From positions 40,777,915 to 40,841,914 of the forward strand of contig CM060175.1 in the NCBI GenBank assembly GCA_030549775.1: a DNA stretch of 64,000 nt, in the 5' to 3' direction. Under the pieces are notes generated by a model. It made no database searches and was not told the DNA's origin. It was given only the letters and a program-made list of their open reading frames with translations. Shown here piece by piece: positions 11,540 to 23,200 of the stretch. A program made the translations under genes and the position numbers. The stretch is from Tamarix chinensis (lineage: Eukaryota; Streptophyta; Magnoliopsida; Caryophyllales; Tamaricaceae). How positions within the stretch are numbered: the stretch's first letter is position 1; the number at the start of each line of letters is the position of its first letter.

Positions 11540-13909
11540 GATCCAAGAATATTCCGAAGGCAACTTTTAGGACATACAAGTGGCATTACAAATTTCTTGT
11601 TATGCCTTTAGAGTTGACAAATGTTTAGGCCTTAATGAATAAGGCCTTCGGCCATATCTAGACTAGTTTGTGTTGGTATTTTTTGATGTTTCTTTGGTGT
11701 TCAGACCTACATAGGAGGATCACATGACGCATTTGCAATTTATTTTTAAAGAACTGTTTATTCATTTATTTATTTGGTCAAGATGTGATAGTTCACATAG
11801 GGCATGTGATTTCAGTTAAGAAAGTGCAACCAAACCTTCTAAATTGCAGGTGGTGAAATAATGACCAGTGCCTAAGAATATGAAGGAGCTTAGGGGATAT
11901 TTGGGCCATACTGGTTATTACCAGAAGTTTGTACTAAACTACAAGCATTTTGCAGCATCCTTAACTACTCAATTGAAGAAATATATCTTTTTGGGGGACA
12001 CTGGAGGCACAACAAGCTGTTGAGACTCTAAAGAAGCCATAGTTACCATGCCTATCTGTCTATCCTTGACTTCAACAAGTCTGATGTTTTTGGTAAGAGT
12101 AGGGACAGTTTTGATGCAAGATAATAGGCCCATTGATTTTTTAGGCAGGTACTAAAGGCAATAAGCTCGATTCAAGTCTATATTTGAAAGAGAAATGATG
12201 ACTATGGCCCTGGCTATTCAAAGTTGGAGTCTCTACTCGCTGGGACAATGCTTTATAGTCTATTAAAAGAGCCTCAAGTTTCTGCTTGAACAATGATTTA
12301 TACCGGAATACCAGCAGATGTGGTCGCTAAGTTATGGAGCTATAAGTTTGACATCAAAATATATATAAAAAAGGGAAGAAAAAACAATGGCATCGAATAC
12401 ATACCGGGCTGGGAAATGAAGCAGCGGATGCACTCTCAAGACTCAAAAGTGGGGGCTTTCTCTCAAAAATATAAAAAATAAGACTCAAAGGTGGGTTCTC
12501 ATTGCTAGTATCGTCCACATCTTGGATATGGGATTTGTCTGCTTTACAACTGAAGGTCGATTGGGAGCCTGTGCTGTGGTCAATTAAGCAAGATCTGTTG
12601 CTGTCTTCGCAGGCGAAGAATGGCTACTATTTGAGTCAGGGCAATCTGTTATACAAGGGGCGGTTACTCTCACCAACTGGATCTTGAAATATAATGCTGC
12701 TTTTTGTAGAGTTTCATGGAGGTAGAGTTTTAGGGCAATCACTTTACAGAGATTAGTGAGGGAGGTGTATTGGATGGGTGTGAGAAAACAAATTCAGTAG
12801 TGTGGTGGATTGTTCGGATTGTCAACTGAACAAAGCAGTGACTATGTCTGCAGCTGGGCTTCTTAGGTGGACACATCTATTAATTTCATCGATGGACTGA
12901 TCAGTTCCCATGTTTATAACTCTGTTTGTTGTGGTAGATTGGCTTACCAAATACAAACATTTTATTCCCTAGAGGCATTCACTGCCTGGGAAGTTGCAGC
13001 GGTTTTTGTTAAGGAGGCGGTTCGTCTTCATTGGATCTGTACAGTTGTGGCTGATCAAGATAAGGTGTTCCTTAACTATCTTTTGGAGTGAGTTGTTTAA
13101 GCTGCAGGGACCAGCTTAAGCTACAGTTTGTGTATCACCCTCAATCCAAGAGTCATGCGGAAGTGGTTAATAAGATCATTGAGACATATCTGAGCTGTTT
13201 TTTATTGTGGATAAACAGAGTAATTGGCTAACTGGTTGCCATGGACTGAAAACTAATATTGTACTTTATACCATTTCTTCATAAACATTGCCGCATTCAC
13301 TGCTTTGTACACACCTCCCTTTTGAGGTATAAATGGGGCATGACTAATCTAGCTTCAATAGTTGTGGAGCTCCAGGCGCAAGACTTGATGTTGGAAGAGC
13401 TGAAGCAACATTTGCTCTGTGCACAGTAGTGTACGAAGGACCCAGCTTACAAAAGGTGACTTGATGTAGTGTTGAATGTGGGAGACTTGGATTATATCAT
13501 GATGAGAGCCTACTGGGCAAGTCCTTGGCTTGATGCATCAATGAGAAGCTGTCACCCACGTATTTTAGGCCATACCAGGTAGCAGCAAAGGTGGGTTGAG
13601 GTTGTTATCACTTACAGTTACCAGCTACTACTCCTATCCACTTGGTATTCCTTATTTCTCTGTTGAAACCAGCTCTGTGGTAGTGTCATCACCCTGAAAA
13701 CTTCCCTATAATCCTCATGGAGGAGCTAGAATGGCAGGTGAAACCAGAAGTGGTCAAGGATTTGAGGTGCCATGCTAAGCGGCAGTTGGAAGTGCACATT
13801 TATTGGGAAGGTCTTCCTGATTTTGAGGTTTATTGGAGGGTTTTGACTTGATCAATATGCCCTTTCTAGACCTTCAACTTGAGGACAAGATGAAGCTTTT
13901 GAGGTGAAG
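11540..13909 (+). pseudogene. pol of gypsy A, second part
   Basis: Continues the reverse transcriptase interrupted at 4405: FRTYKWHYKFLVMPLELTNV (11560-11628), a YLRRFVLVFFDD-like stretch with frameshifts, RNase H (11990-12280), integrase core with an ADQDKVFL-like second Asp (13050-13080), a YHPQSxxxxEVVNK-like block (13115-13190) and a chromodomain-like end (HIYWEGLPDFEVYW, 13790-13840). Damaged throughout. Confidence 0.75.
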
Positions 13910-14288
13910 TGATCATAGACCAATGGTGAAATACACTTATTTAAGGAGGAATAGGCCATGTTGTTTATTTAGGTGGTGAAGGGAAGTGCTAGCTACGGGT
14001 AGTGGGTTTTCTGTTGCTTATTTTGCTGAGTTATAGAGTCTGTTAGTGACCTTGCTGGTTCATGTGGAGTTTCTATTGGTATTTGCTAAGTCATGTCTTT
14101 TGAGTTTGACTCTTGGGTATTAATAGAGGAATTGACCAGTGAAATAGGTAGAGATAATAGTATTGTTGGGAGGCCTAGGGTCCTTGAAACCTTGGTCCGG
14201 AGATCATTGTTTTCTGGTTTTTGATGCTATCATTAAAATCAAACCCAATTTTCTCTATATTGTGCTTTGAAACTGCTGCTGTTAACCA
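13910..14288 (+). repeat. 3' LTR of gypsy A
   Basis: Pairs with 168-534. It starts TGATCATAGA and ends about GTTAACCA. The end is approximate because the two copies are diverged. Confidence 0.65.
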
Positions 14289-14388
14289 ATGGTCTTATTG
14301 GAGTAGTACTTTTCTTTTCATTGTTTGTCAATTGTTTGTTAACTTTCTTAATCTCTTAGAACTAATCTAATTGTGTGATTGGTATAAG

Positions 14389-14565
14389 CAGGCAATAAAA
14401 TCGCAGTTGCGGTGTTATGGTCGTCGCGGTGTGAATTTTTATTTTTATTTTACATATACTCTAATTATTATTTATTGATTAGTTGAAAATAAATATTCAA
14501 GAAACTAATATGTTTTATTATATTAACAGTATTTAAGTGAGCCATTATATGTTAAATTATTTTTA
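14389..14565. mobile_element. hAT-like miniature element, left end only, in the host-gene promoter region
   Basis: Starts CAGGCAATAAAATCGC and follows the long-subfamily consensus (GTCGCGGTGTGAATTTTTAT, then a CTCTAATTATTATTTATTG-like stretch) to about 14565, where homology stops. The right half is missing. It lies about 190 bp upstream of the first ATG of the FEY-like gene. Confidence 0.7.
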
Positions 14566-14753
14566 TTTAATGAATGTCTTTAGTTATTATCAGTTTATTA
14601 AATATTTATCTACTACTATTATTATTATGGAGTCATAATCTTGACAAATTGAGCTGCAGAGAGGAAGAAAGTGACGAAAGTGACTGAGACAGATTGCTGG
14701 ACTGAAACATTCCCAGGAAGTGAACAGATTTTGATTGTGCAGCAAAATTCTGC

Positions 14754-14989
14754 ATGTCAGAGGAGCAAGAAATGGCTTCAACATCGTCGGTGAAGGGTGA
14801 GAGGCTAAAAGCGAAGCATGGTCTGGGATGGATAGAGTGGCTGAGAGGTTGGTTAAGTGTGATCCATGAGTTTATGTTTCAGCGAATAATGGCAAGTCAT
14901 TTACAGAATCCAATGCCGTTGCCTCCCGTTAATGAGCTTACATGTGTCATTACTGGCTGTACCAGTGGCATTGGCCGTGAAATTGCTAG
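14754..14989 (+). CDS. FEY: FEY-like gene, exon 1 (coding part)
   Basis: Residues 1-78 plus two bases. A basic, Trp-rich N-terminus (GWIEWLRGWLS) precedes the first beta strand and the glycine motif. The donor is AG|GTGAGT at 14990. In-frame Mets at 14754 and 14772; the first is taken because it opens the frame, but 14772 would give 376 residues, near the family length I remember. Confidence 0.85.
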
Positions 14990-17900
14990 GTGAGTATTAG
15001 CATCAAATTTGTTGCCCCTTTATCTCTTCTTTTCTTAGCTTTAGCTGTAGTTTGGGTTTGTTAGTGCAATGAACAGTCCAGTGTGGACTTATATCATAAT
15101 TAAGTTGGTGTATGCGAAATTCTACAATCTGTGTTCTTACAGTTGCACTGTTTATCGCTCCAATATGCAGTTTAACATGCTAAAGTTCGTGCCTATCCTG
15201 AGCAATAATCTGATGAACCAGGGATTGTTCAAGCATGCTATTCTTCTTATTTTTTTTTTTGTTGCATATTCACCTTGAATTCAATTTATCATTTAATGTA
15301 TGAGATTTTTTTTATCACTTAGTTTATATGGTATTTAACATGTATAGTTCTACTAGGTTGGATCATCTACAGTTCTTTATTTGAAACCGTGAAACAACAT
15401 GGAATGTAAAACTTGCTTTGTTGGAGGACTTGTAGTGTGGTGCTTTTTAGGCTATAAGATTACTGTTTATTACTGCAGTGGTACTCCAGAATTTTTCTTC
15501 CAATTGTTTGCTTTTATTAGTGTACTTCTGCATTTGTAATAAAGTTTATACAAAGTAACATTATTATGAAGTTAAGTTCGTGGAGCATCATTTTCTGTAA
15601 TCAAACAATAAAATTGCGTTCGCAGTCGCTATTGCGGTTCCGTTATTGGAGTGTCGCGAATGATATTTTATGTGTCGCGGTGTGATTTTTTATTTTTTAT
15701 TTTCACAATAAATATTACCAAATACCAGTAAATATCGGCAAATAACGGCAAGTATCGGTCGATAACTGATATATCGCTGATAAATACGTGAAATTCTAAA
15801 TCCATCGCGTATCGGCTGACCCAAAATCCGATAAATATCGGCCGATATTGCGTATCGGGATCGATATTTAATTGTATGGCTGTAATATGCTCAAATTTTG
15901 GTTGCTAGGCCTTTGCCTTTAGCTGTTGTGAAGGATGAAATTTCCATTTTTCTGTTTGCATTTTAGATTTGGATCCTTGAGATTTGAGGTTGGTTGCTAA
16001 GCTATTTCTTTCCATGTCCTACCTTCCAGCTTTTAAGCCACTTCGTTTGTATAGTGTTGTACATGGATACACCTATATTATATTTCTCCACCTTCCTCTC
16101 TTCGAATATGTCAGTTCAAAGAGTAAGCATACTTGATGCCGAATGACATAAGCCATTTTTAGTATCTAATGTTGTGTGTTTCATCTTCAATTTTATTCCA
16201 AGGCATGTTTCATGATTTTTTTTTCAACTTAAACAACATTCATTTTTATAGCAAAATGAATTGTCCATTTTGGAAGCTCCGACTACATTATAGAAAAATA
16301 TTTTCACTGTAAGTATCTCTCCTTCATAATTTTTTTGTCCATACGTCATGTATTAGTTCATACCTCTTGAACTATGCTAATCAAGCGATACACGAACAAA
16401 CACTTTTATCCTCAAATATTCGAGTACATAATGTAATCTACTTATAAAATTTTTGGTGCCACAACTTCAAATCTGGGTAAATATCCTTGATAACTTCTAG
16501 ACACGCCAAATTGTGCCTAATCACCTTGCCCCAACTCTCGTAGGTCCGCATCTTCGTCTCCTGCCATCCCTCAAAAGGATAATCTCACATCTCCATATCG
16601 GGGCATTTGGGTGATGTGTTTTCACGTGACCAAGAGACCTAAATATTGACCCTTGCTTATCTTCATTTTCTTCCATATTGCTTCATTCTCGATTCAATCT
16701 CTTTTGGTTAGACTACACATCTAGTGGAAAATTCTCATCTCCGTCACCTTCAACTTGTTAGCATGGGGGTGCTTAATCAACTAATATTTTGCCCCATACA
16801 TCATAGCTAGTCTGATAGCCTTTCTTTAGAACTTTCCCTAGAGTTTTAGTGGAATTTCGTTGTCACACGTCTCTAGTTGTTGTCCTCCATTTCATCCATC
16901 CAAAACTCATGTGATGAATAAAACTTGCGCTTAAATCTCCATCGCTATGCATGATGGATCCATTATACTTAAAATTATGGTTCCTCATTATGACATCCAT
17001 CCCAATCTTAACTTCAAAGTTAGATATTAGTCTCCCTTGAAAGTTACAATTCACATATTTTTCCTGGTCCCATTAAATTTAAAACTCGTATACTTCAAAT
17101 GGTCTCTCCCAATTTCAACTCAGAGTGTTAATAAGCCTCTATATTCTAGAGTTATCAAATCCAAAAACAAAATAAGATTGATTCCTCAATGATTCGATCC
17201 TTGGACCACTTACTTATCCTCTTCTCCTTACCCACTAGACTAACTATAAATTTGTGATAAAAAATGATCTCCCTATTAGAAAATGTGACTCTTGATTTAC
17301 TCCAAAAGCCTCATCTTTGGCATTTCCTTAGGTTACAAATGTCATAATTCCCACTTTTAATTATCTACCTTAAAGAGAAGTGTTCGGTATCCCCACTTAT
17401 CATCTGCGCACTAATCATAAATCTTTCATACACATCTTGAATCACCTGCAAATAGACATCAATACACCCTTAGCCTCCAAGCTCCACCACAAAACCTTTT
17501 ACAAGACTTGATCATGTGGTTTTCTAAGTCTATAATGACCAGTGCAGTTTGTTTGCCTCTTTGTACAATAGTGCTCTCAGAGAAGGTGAATAGCTTTATT
17601 GGTGGATCTTCCCGATGTGAAGTCAAATTGTTTATCTAATATGAATGTCTTCCTTTGCAACCATGACTTAACCATCAAACTGTTTATTTGATATGGATGT
17701 CTCCTTTTGCAACTTCAGATCAGTCAGTTGCTGCCATAATTTCTTGGCATGGATGAGTAGCTTAATATCTCCAATGTTGTTGCAACTTTATATGTCACCT
17801 TTACTCCTATGTAATGGAATCAAAGTGCTAAGCCTCCGCTTTGTATCGTCATAGACTCAAGAATAACATTGAAGAAATTTGTTAACCACTTAATTCCTTT

Positions 17901-20180
17901 CTCCCTTAGGCAACTTCCATAGTTCTACCATATCTTATTAGATCCTACCACCTTTCTTGAACCCATCATGCACAAAATGTTTCCAACATCCTCCTTAGTA
18001 ATGATAATTGAATTGTTTTTGAAAGATGAAAAACTAAAATTTTGATATCTATTTGATGTGTTAAGTTCCTCCAAACATCCTTTATCGCATGAAAGCTTCC
18101 AAAAATTACTCTTCCACTCATGGAAACAAATATTGACTCATACACCAATGTATCAACAATACATATCAAGCTTTTGATTTCCTTGTGAAAATATATTAAT
18201 ATACTTTAGTTTTTTTTAATCTCTTTGTTCACAAATAACTGTTGTTTTAGTTTTTGATACAAAAATTAAGAATACAATTCAAATGACTAAATTATCTATA
18301 TTTAAAGTGCCATTTGAGGTGATAATAGTATTTAACATAAGCTATAGAATAATTAAGACTAAAGGATAACGTTGGAGAAATTATTAAAAAGTTACATCGG
18401 AAATGTAAAATGACATTTATTTACAAACAAAATCAAAGTGACACTTATTTGAAAACAACAATAGTATTAAATTACATATGTATGAACATACATAAGAAAA
18501 AACTAGTTTTAGTTTTCTGTTAAAAATTAATAATTATTCATATAAATCTAATACTATAAAATATTAGAATATTAAAATCTTGATGTAAAAGTATGTTTTG
18601 TGTATAAATACCAATCATGTTGCGAAGTCTAGGTCAAGCAATAAAACTGCATTCACGGTATCAAATTGTCGCAAACGATATTTTATAAATCGTGGTTTTC
18701 TCAGTGTGCGTTATTTATTTTTTTTCACAATAAATATTGGTAAATACCACTAAAATATTGGCAAATATCAGCCAATAACCGATGTATTGCTGATAAATAT
18801 GTAAAATTCTAAAACTGTCGCGTATCCTTAATTTTGAGTATCGACTAATCCAAAATCTAATAAATATCGGCCAATATTGTGTATCAGGACCAATATTTAA
18901 TTGTATGGTCTATGGTATTATATTTTATTTATTGGTTGTGATGCCTGATATAACAAGAATGCAACCATGACCTCAATTGTGGTTTTACTGCTAGCTTCCA
19001 CCTTCCATTTATGTATTCTTTACCCATAAGAATTTTCCCCTTCATCTTTAACAGACCTCACATGATCCAAGTTCTTTATTCTGCACTCCTTATACTTGAT
19101 AGGTTTGAAAGCATTCTTTTCTTGTGTCTAATATGTGATACACCTTCTCATATGCTCTAATGCTCGAGTACGCTTTTGGCTTTCTTTTTTATCCGACTTA
19201 TAGTCTCCTTAATTTTCTTACTTCTCCAAGTATGGTTGATTTCTAATGTTTGGTATGTTGCCTTTTTGTCCACAATTTTCTTCTGAGTCCACCATCATGC
19301 CTCTTCTTTGACTTTAGACTCCCTACATGTTACTCTTAATAGTTCTTGAGCTTTAGCCCTATATGCATTGCACATTTGGTTTGCATTACCTTGTTGTCAC
19401 ATGTCACCATTGAACACCTTGACACGAAGTTGGGTATCTGTGCCCCCTCTTAACTTCCACCATTTCACCCATCATAGATTTTGCCTTTTAGCTCCATAAC
19501 TTTCAACTTTTGTTGGGTAGATAAACATTTGTGCATAAAAACCTTGCAATCCATATAGCTATGTCAACTGCTTTGTTGTAGAAGAATGTGGACCTAGATA
19601 GGTCTTAGATCCAATACTATTGAAGGTGATGAGATGGTCCTCCATTCCTAAGTCCATACCTATAGAACACTCGTAAACCATCATGTTTTTCTCTTGTATG
19701 GCTATTGAATTCACCTCTAATGAGCAATTTGCCACGTAGGGTATGTTTCAAATATGCTCATTATAATCTTCCTGAAAAACTCAATTTGGTTTTTTCTTTG
19801 AACTGAACATGACACACATTAGCGCAAATGTCACTCGTGATCTCAACCCCTAACACGAGCTTTAGAGACATTATTCACGCATAATGTCAATAACATTTCA
19901 CGAACTCCTCATTCTCCATAATTCAAGTTTCATTTGTTTTGGAGGTGATGCTAGAATACCATTATTTAAATTCATTGACAGCTCTATCCTTGTATCCATC
20001 GTGTCTAAGATCTACCAATATGTATTACTGGTATTTGTTATGATATCTGTAACTAATATTTCCTTATATATGACTAGGAAAGTTAATAAAGTGAAATTCA
20101 TACTAAGATTTAACCATCAAGTAGTTTCTAAATTAAGGGTTAAATGTGTATTTTATTTAGAACCTTATATATATATGTGA

Positions 20181-20226
<46 letters not shown>

Positions 20227-23200
20227 ATGGTGATGTATCTTATGAGAAATTGCATATATGATGAGAATCGAGAACTTTTGTTTTAACCATTTGATCCAAA
20301 GTTAAGGGCTAGGGTTTAAATAGGACAAAAGTATTTACACTTTACCACTCCTAATCTCCCTTCTCCTCTCCTTCACTTTATATGAGTTCTCTTGCTCTCT
20401 CAATTTGTTTCGTTACATATTGTTTATCGATTAGTCATCACCCCTTTGCTAGGCATCATGGCTACATGTCACACCTTTATTGTCCATCACCATGCTCCAC
20501 TGTATCTTTTGTTCTACCACAAATATTCACCCGACATCCCACATTGCTTGTTGGAGCCCTACAGTTCATTGTTAATGTTCACCATAGCCTCCCAATTGCC
20601 TCCTTTTCCTGAATCGTTGTTGTTGGACTACAAAAGATGAAAGTGTAAGGGTCCAACCAACGATGCCGGTCACCATCAGATGGCGTTTCGTTTAGGTGGT
20701 GATTCATCAAGGATTTTTTTAGGGTGGGGGTGGGCAGTAACAAGAAAAAGGTGCAGTAGCAGTGATCTTAGGGAAGGAATAATGGTCGTGGCAGCCAAAG
20801 AGTAGATGAGTTGATTTTAAGGCATGTTTTTTAATCTATTCCTATATTATGTTCTGCTTGATCATAGCCCTTGAATTCATATCTAATGGTTGTGAATAAA
20901 ATTTCTTGGCTTTAAGTGTATATAGGGGTTCTTATTAGATACATCCCATATATGTATATTTGTATGTATGTATGCAATGTAAAATTTTAAGGCAACTCTA
21001 ATCTCAATTTGTGTCCAACATAATCATAGGCCTTGAATTTAGATCTAATGGTTGTGAATAGAAGTGTGTATATGTGTCTATCTAATAAGCTAATTATGTT
21101 TACCATCGGTTTGTTTGACAACCATCATGTGCAACCATCTTATTTCTATATTACCTCTATATTGTTTTTGATGTGACATTATTTTTTTGTAAAATTTCAA
21201 AGCTATCAACACTTCTTATCACAGAGTATCTTCAGACAAATAAATTATTATCAAAATATACGCCCACTTCACTTCAGATTAGATTCATTTTGGTTGTTAA
21301 TTTACCAACCAGAATGTAAGCATATTATAGGATATGAAGTGACCTTATGAAAATACTATATCATATAAGTATTCATTTAAGTTTAAATGCTTCTAATATA
21401 TTGTAGAACACTAGTTCAAAGGATTTTTAATCTTAGATAGTACCAGTGTTTGAAAAAGCGCGCTTAAGGCGCAAGGCGCAAGGCGATGGAGGGTTAGGGC
21501 TTTTTTGGTGCTAGGCGAGGCTACGTAAGTGAGGCGCATATAAGGCGCGCCTCAGGCGCTAGGCGCAGAGGCTATGAGGCGCACGCCTCAGCATAAAATC
21601 AAGCAAAAACTTGGGAGATCAATAGACACATAGGGAGGATGGACTTAGGGAAGAGGGATAAAAAACCTTTTCAGCAGAAAAAAAAAATACATGCAGACTG
21701 CAGAGACTTAGGGGAGTTAAATAGTCATTTGTTGGAAAAATGTAAGTCTATTTATAGTCTTGTCTGCAGTAAAAATATTCTGCAATTAATATGGGAATTG
21801 GGGAGAGCAAGAGTTATTTTGGAAAGGTAAAAAACCAGCTGCAGAGACTGTAAAGTCTGCTACCACCAATTTAAAGCAAGAAATAGTTATTTTGGTATAT
21901 CTGCATATATTTTTTGCAGATATAGAGGAAAACAGATAGGGCATTAGGAAAAACCAAAGGTATATCTGCATATATTTTTTGCAGATATAAGGGAAAACGA
22001 AAGATATAGGGAAAAAGAAAGGTCCCCCCTTGTCCTATATATTTTTTGCAGAAACGTTTTCTTCCTAATGTAAAAAAAAAAAGCAAAAAGAAAAACAACA
22101 ACAACAAAGGGAAAAACAATGTACCACTACATCTGAAAAAAAAAATAGAGAGAGCATCAAGGAAAACTGGAAAAAAAAGTATATATGCCAACAAAAAAAA
22201 AAAAAAACACTAGGCGCCTCACATCGCCCAGGCGTGCGCCTTCGCCTTGCGCCTAGCGCCTAGGCTCCAGGACCCCTAGCGCCTCGGTGCGCCTTAAGCC
22301 TTTTCAAACATTGGATAGTACATATAATAAGCCTACCATTTTCTAGATAAAATAGGCTGTGACAACCTTGATGTATCATTTGTTGTCCATTCTAACTGTA
22401 CCATGATTATTTTTGCTTGCTGGCTCTGCATGATGAATGCTTCACGATAATTGGATAATTGTGTTCAATAGACAAGATAAATTATCTAGCAAATAAAAGG
22501 GCTGTGGTGGCATATGCAATCTGCAGCCTTCAGTTTCCTACACGGTAAGTTGAAATAACTTATTAAGTGATGAATTTTCTATATTTTGTAATTTCAGAAA
22601 CAACTTAATACATTGTGGGTAGTTATGGTTGGTAGTAAATATCATGAGTGCTAGTAATGATTACCACATGGTTTTGGCTTACTATTTTTGTGCAGGTATG
22701 AAAATAAAAATGTGATAGAGTTTAGGGCCTGGTTTGGTAAAGGTGATTTTGGTCAATGGCTGTTGCGTTAGCTATTTGGATGTATCAGGAAAATAAGCTT
22801 AATTAATTACATATAAAAATTTCAAAAGTTGTGGTTTGTGATCCAGAATCTTCCCTAAACCAAGCCTATGAAGAAAAAATGGATAGAGCTTTCGTAGGTT
22901 ATGTAAGAAACTTGTGAGTAAAGCTACCATAAGCTGACTTGGTCTGTCCAACATGAAACTTGACCAATTCAAACTTGAAACTATCTCAATTTGAAACTGC
23001 CAGCATAATTTGAACCGGGTAAGCCCTAACCCAATGGTTACCCATAACCTATTCAACCTGACTTTTGGTTCCATTGAAAAATTCGACTTCAATGTCGTCC
23101 CAAATTTAATTTCTACTTTGTGACTAGAGTAGAAAGTAGACTTGGTTTATATTTGAGAATCCTTATTTGTCTTGAATCAAAGATTATTTGTTTTTTTTTT

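Larger units (their letters stand above)
168..14288 (+). mobile_element. Old Ty3/gypsy LTR retrotransposon A, host of nested insertions
   Basis: Two diverged LTR copies (168-534 and 13910-14288) share long runs such as GGTGAAATACA, TTGGTAAGTCATG-like and AGTCATGTCTTTT, and bracket plus-strand gypsy reverse transcriptase, RNase H, integrase and a chromodomain-like tail. A TTGGATTAGAG stretch just inside the left LTR looks like a decayed tRNA-Met primer-binding site. The element is split twice: by minus-strand element C (about 740-3914) and by plus-strand element B (4406-11539). The reverse transcriptase of A breaks off at 4405 and resumes at 11540. All frames carry many stops, so it is inactive. 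LTR ends are approximate. Confidence 0.75.
16440..19900 (-). pseudogene. RTE-type LINE relic, antisense in intron 1
   Basis: Minus-strand frames give, from high to low coordinates, the end of an endonuclease domain and linker (WVKWWKLRGGTDTQ, about 19450), reverse transcriptase (KEDVGNILCMMGSRKVVGSNK about 17950, SGRSTNKAIHLL about 17600) and the C-terminal RTE signature (SIMHSDGDLSASFIHHMSFG at 16900-16960, ANKLKVTEMRIF about 16750). Every segment carries stops or frameshifts. AT-rich DNA and a miniature element (18180-18907) interrupt it. Boundaries are approximate and no target duplication was found. Confidence 0.75.

Noticed and set aside
20382..20640. Overlapping open frames of 76-82 codons
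   Set aside because: Two overlapping frames on one strand without family resemblance inside a terminal-repeat element; probably chance.
22500..22550. Exon-like stretch followed by GTAAGT in intron 1
   Set aside because: It has no counterpart in the FEY family protein, would not keep the frame between exons 1 and 2, and lacks a convincing acceptor.
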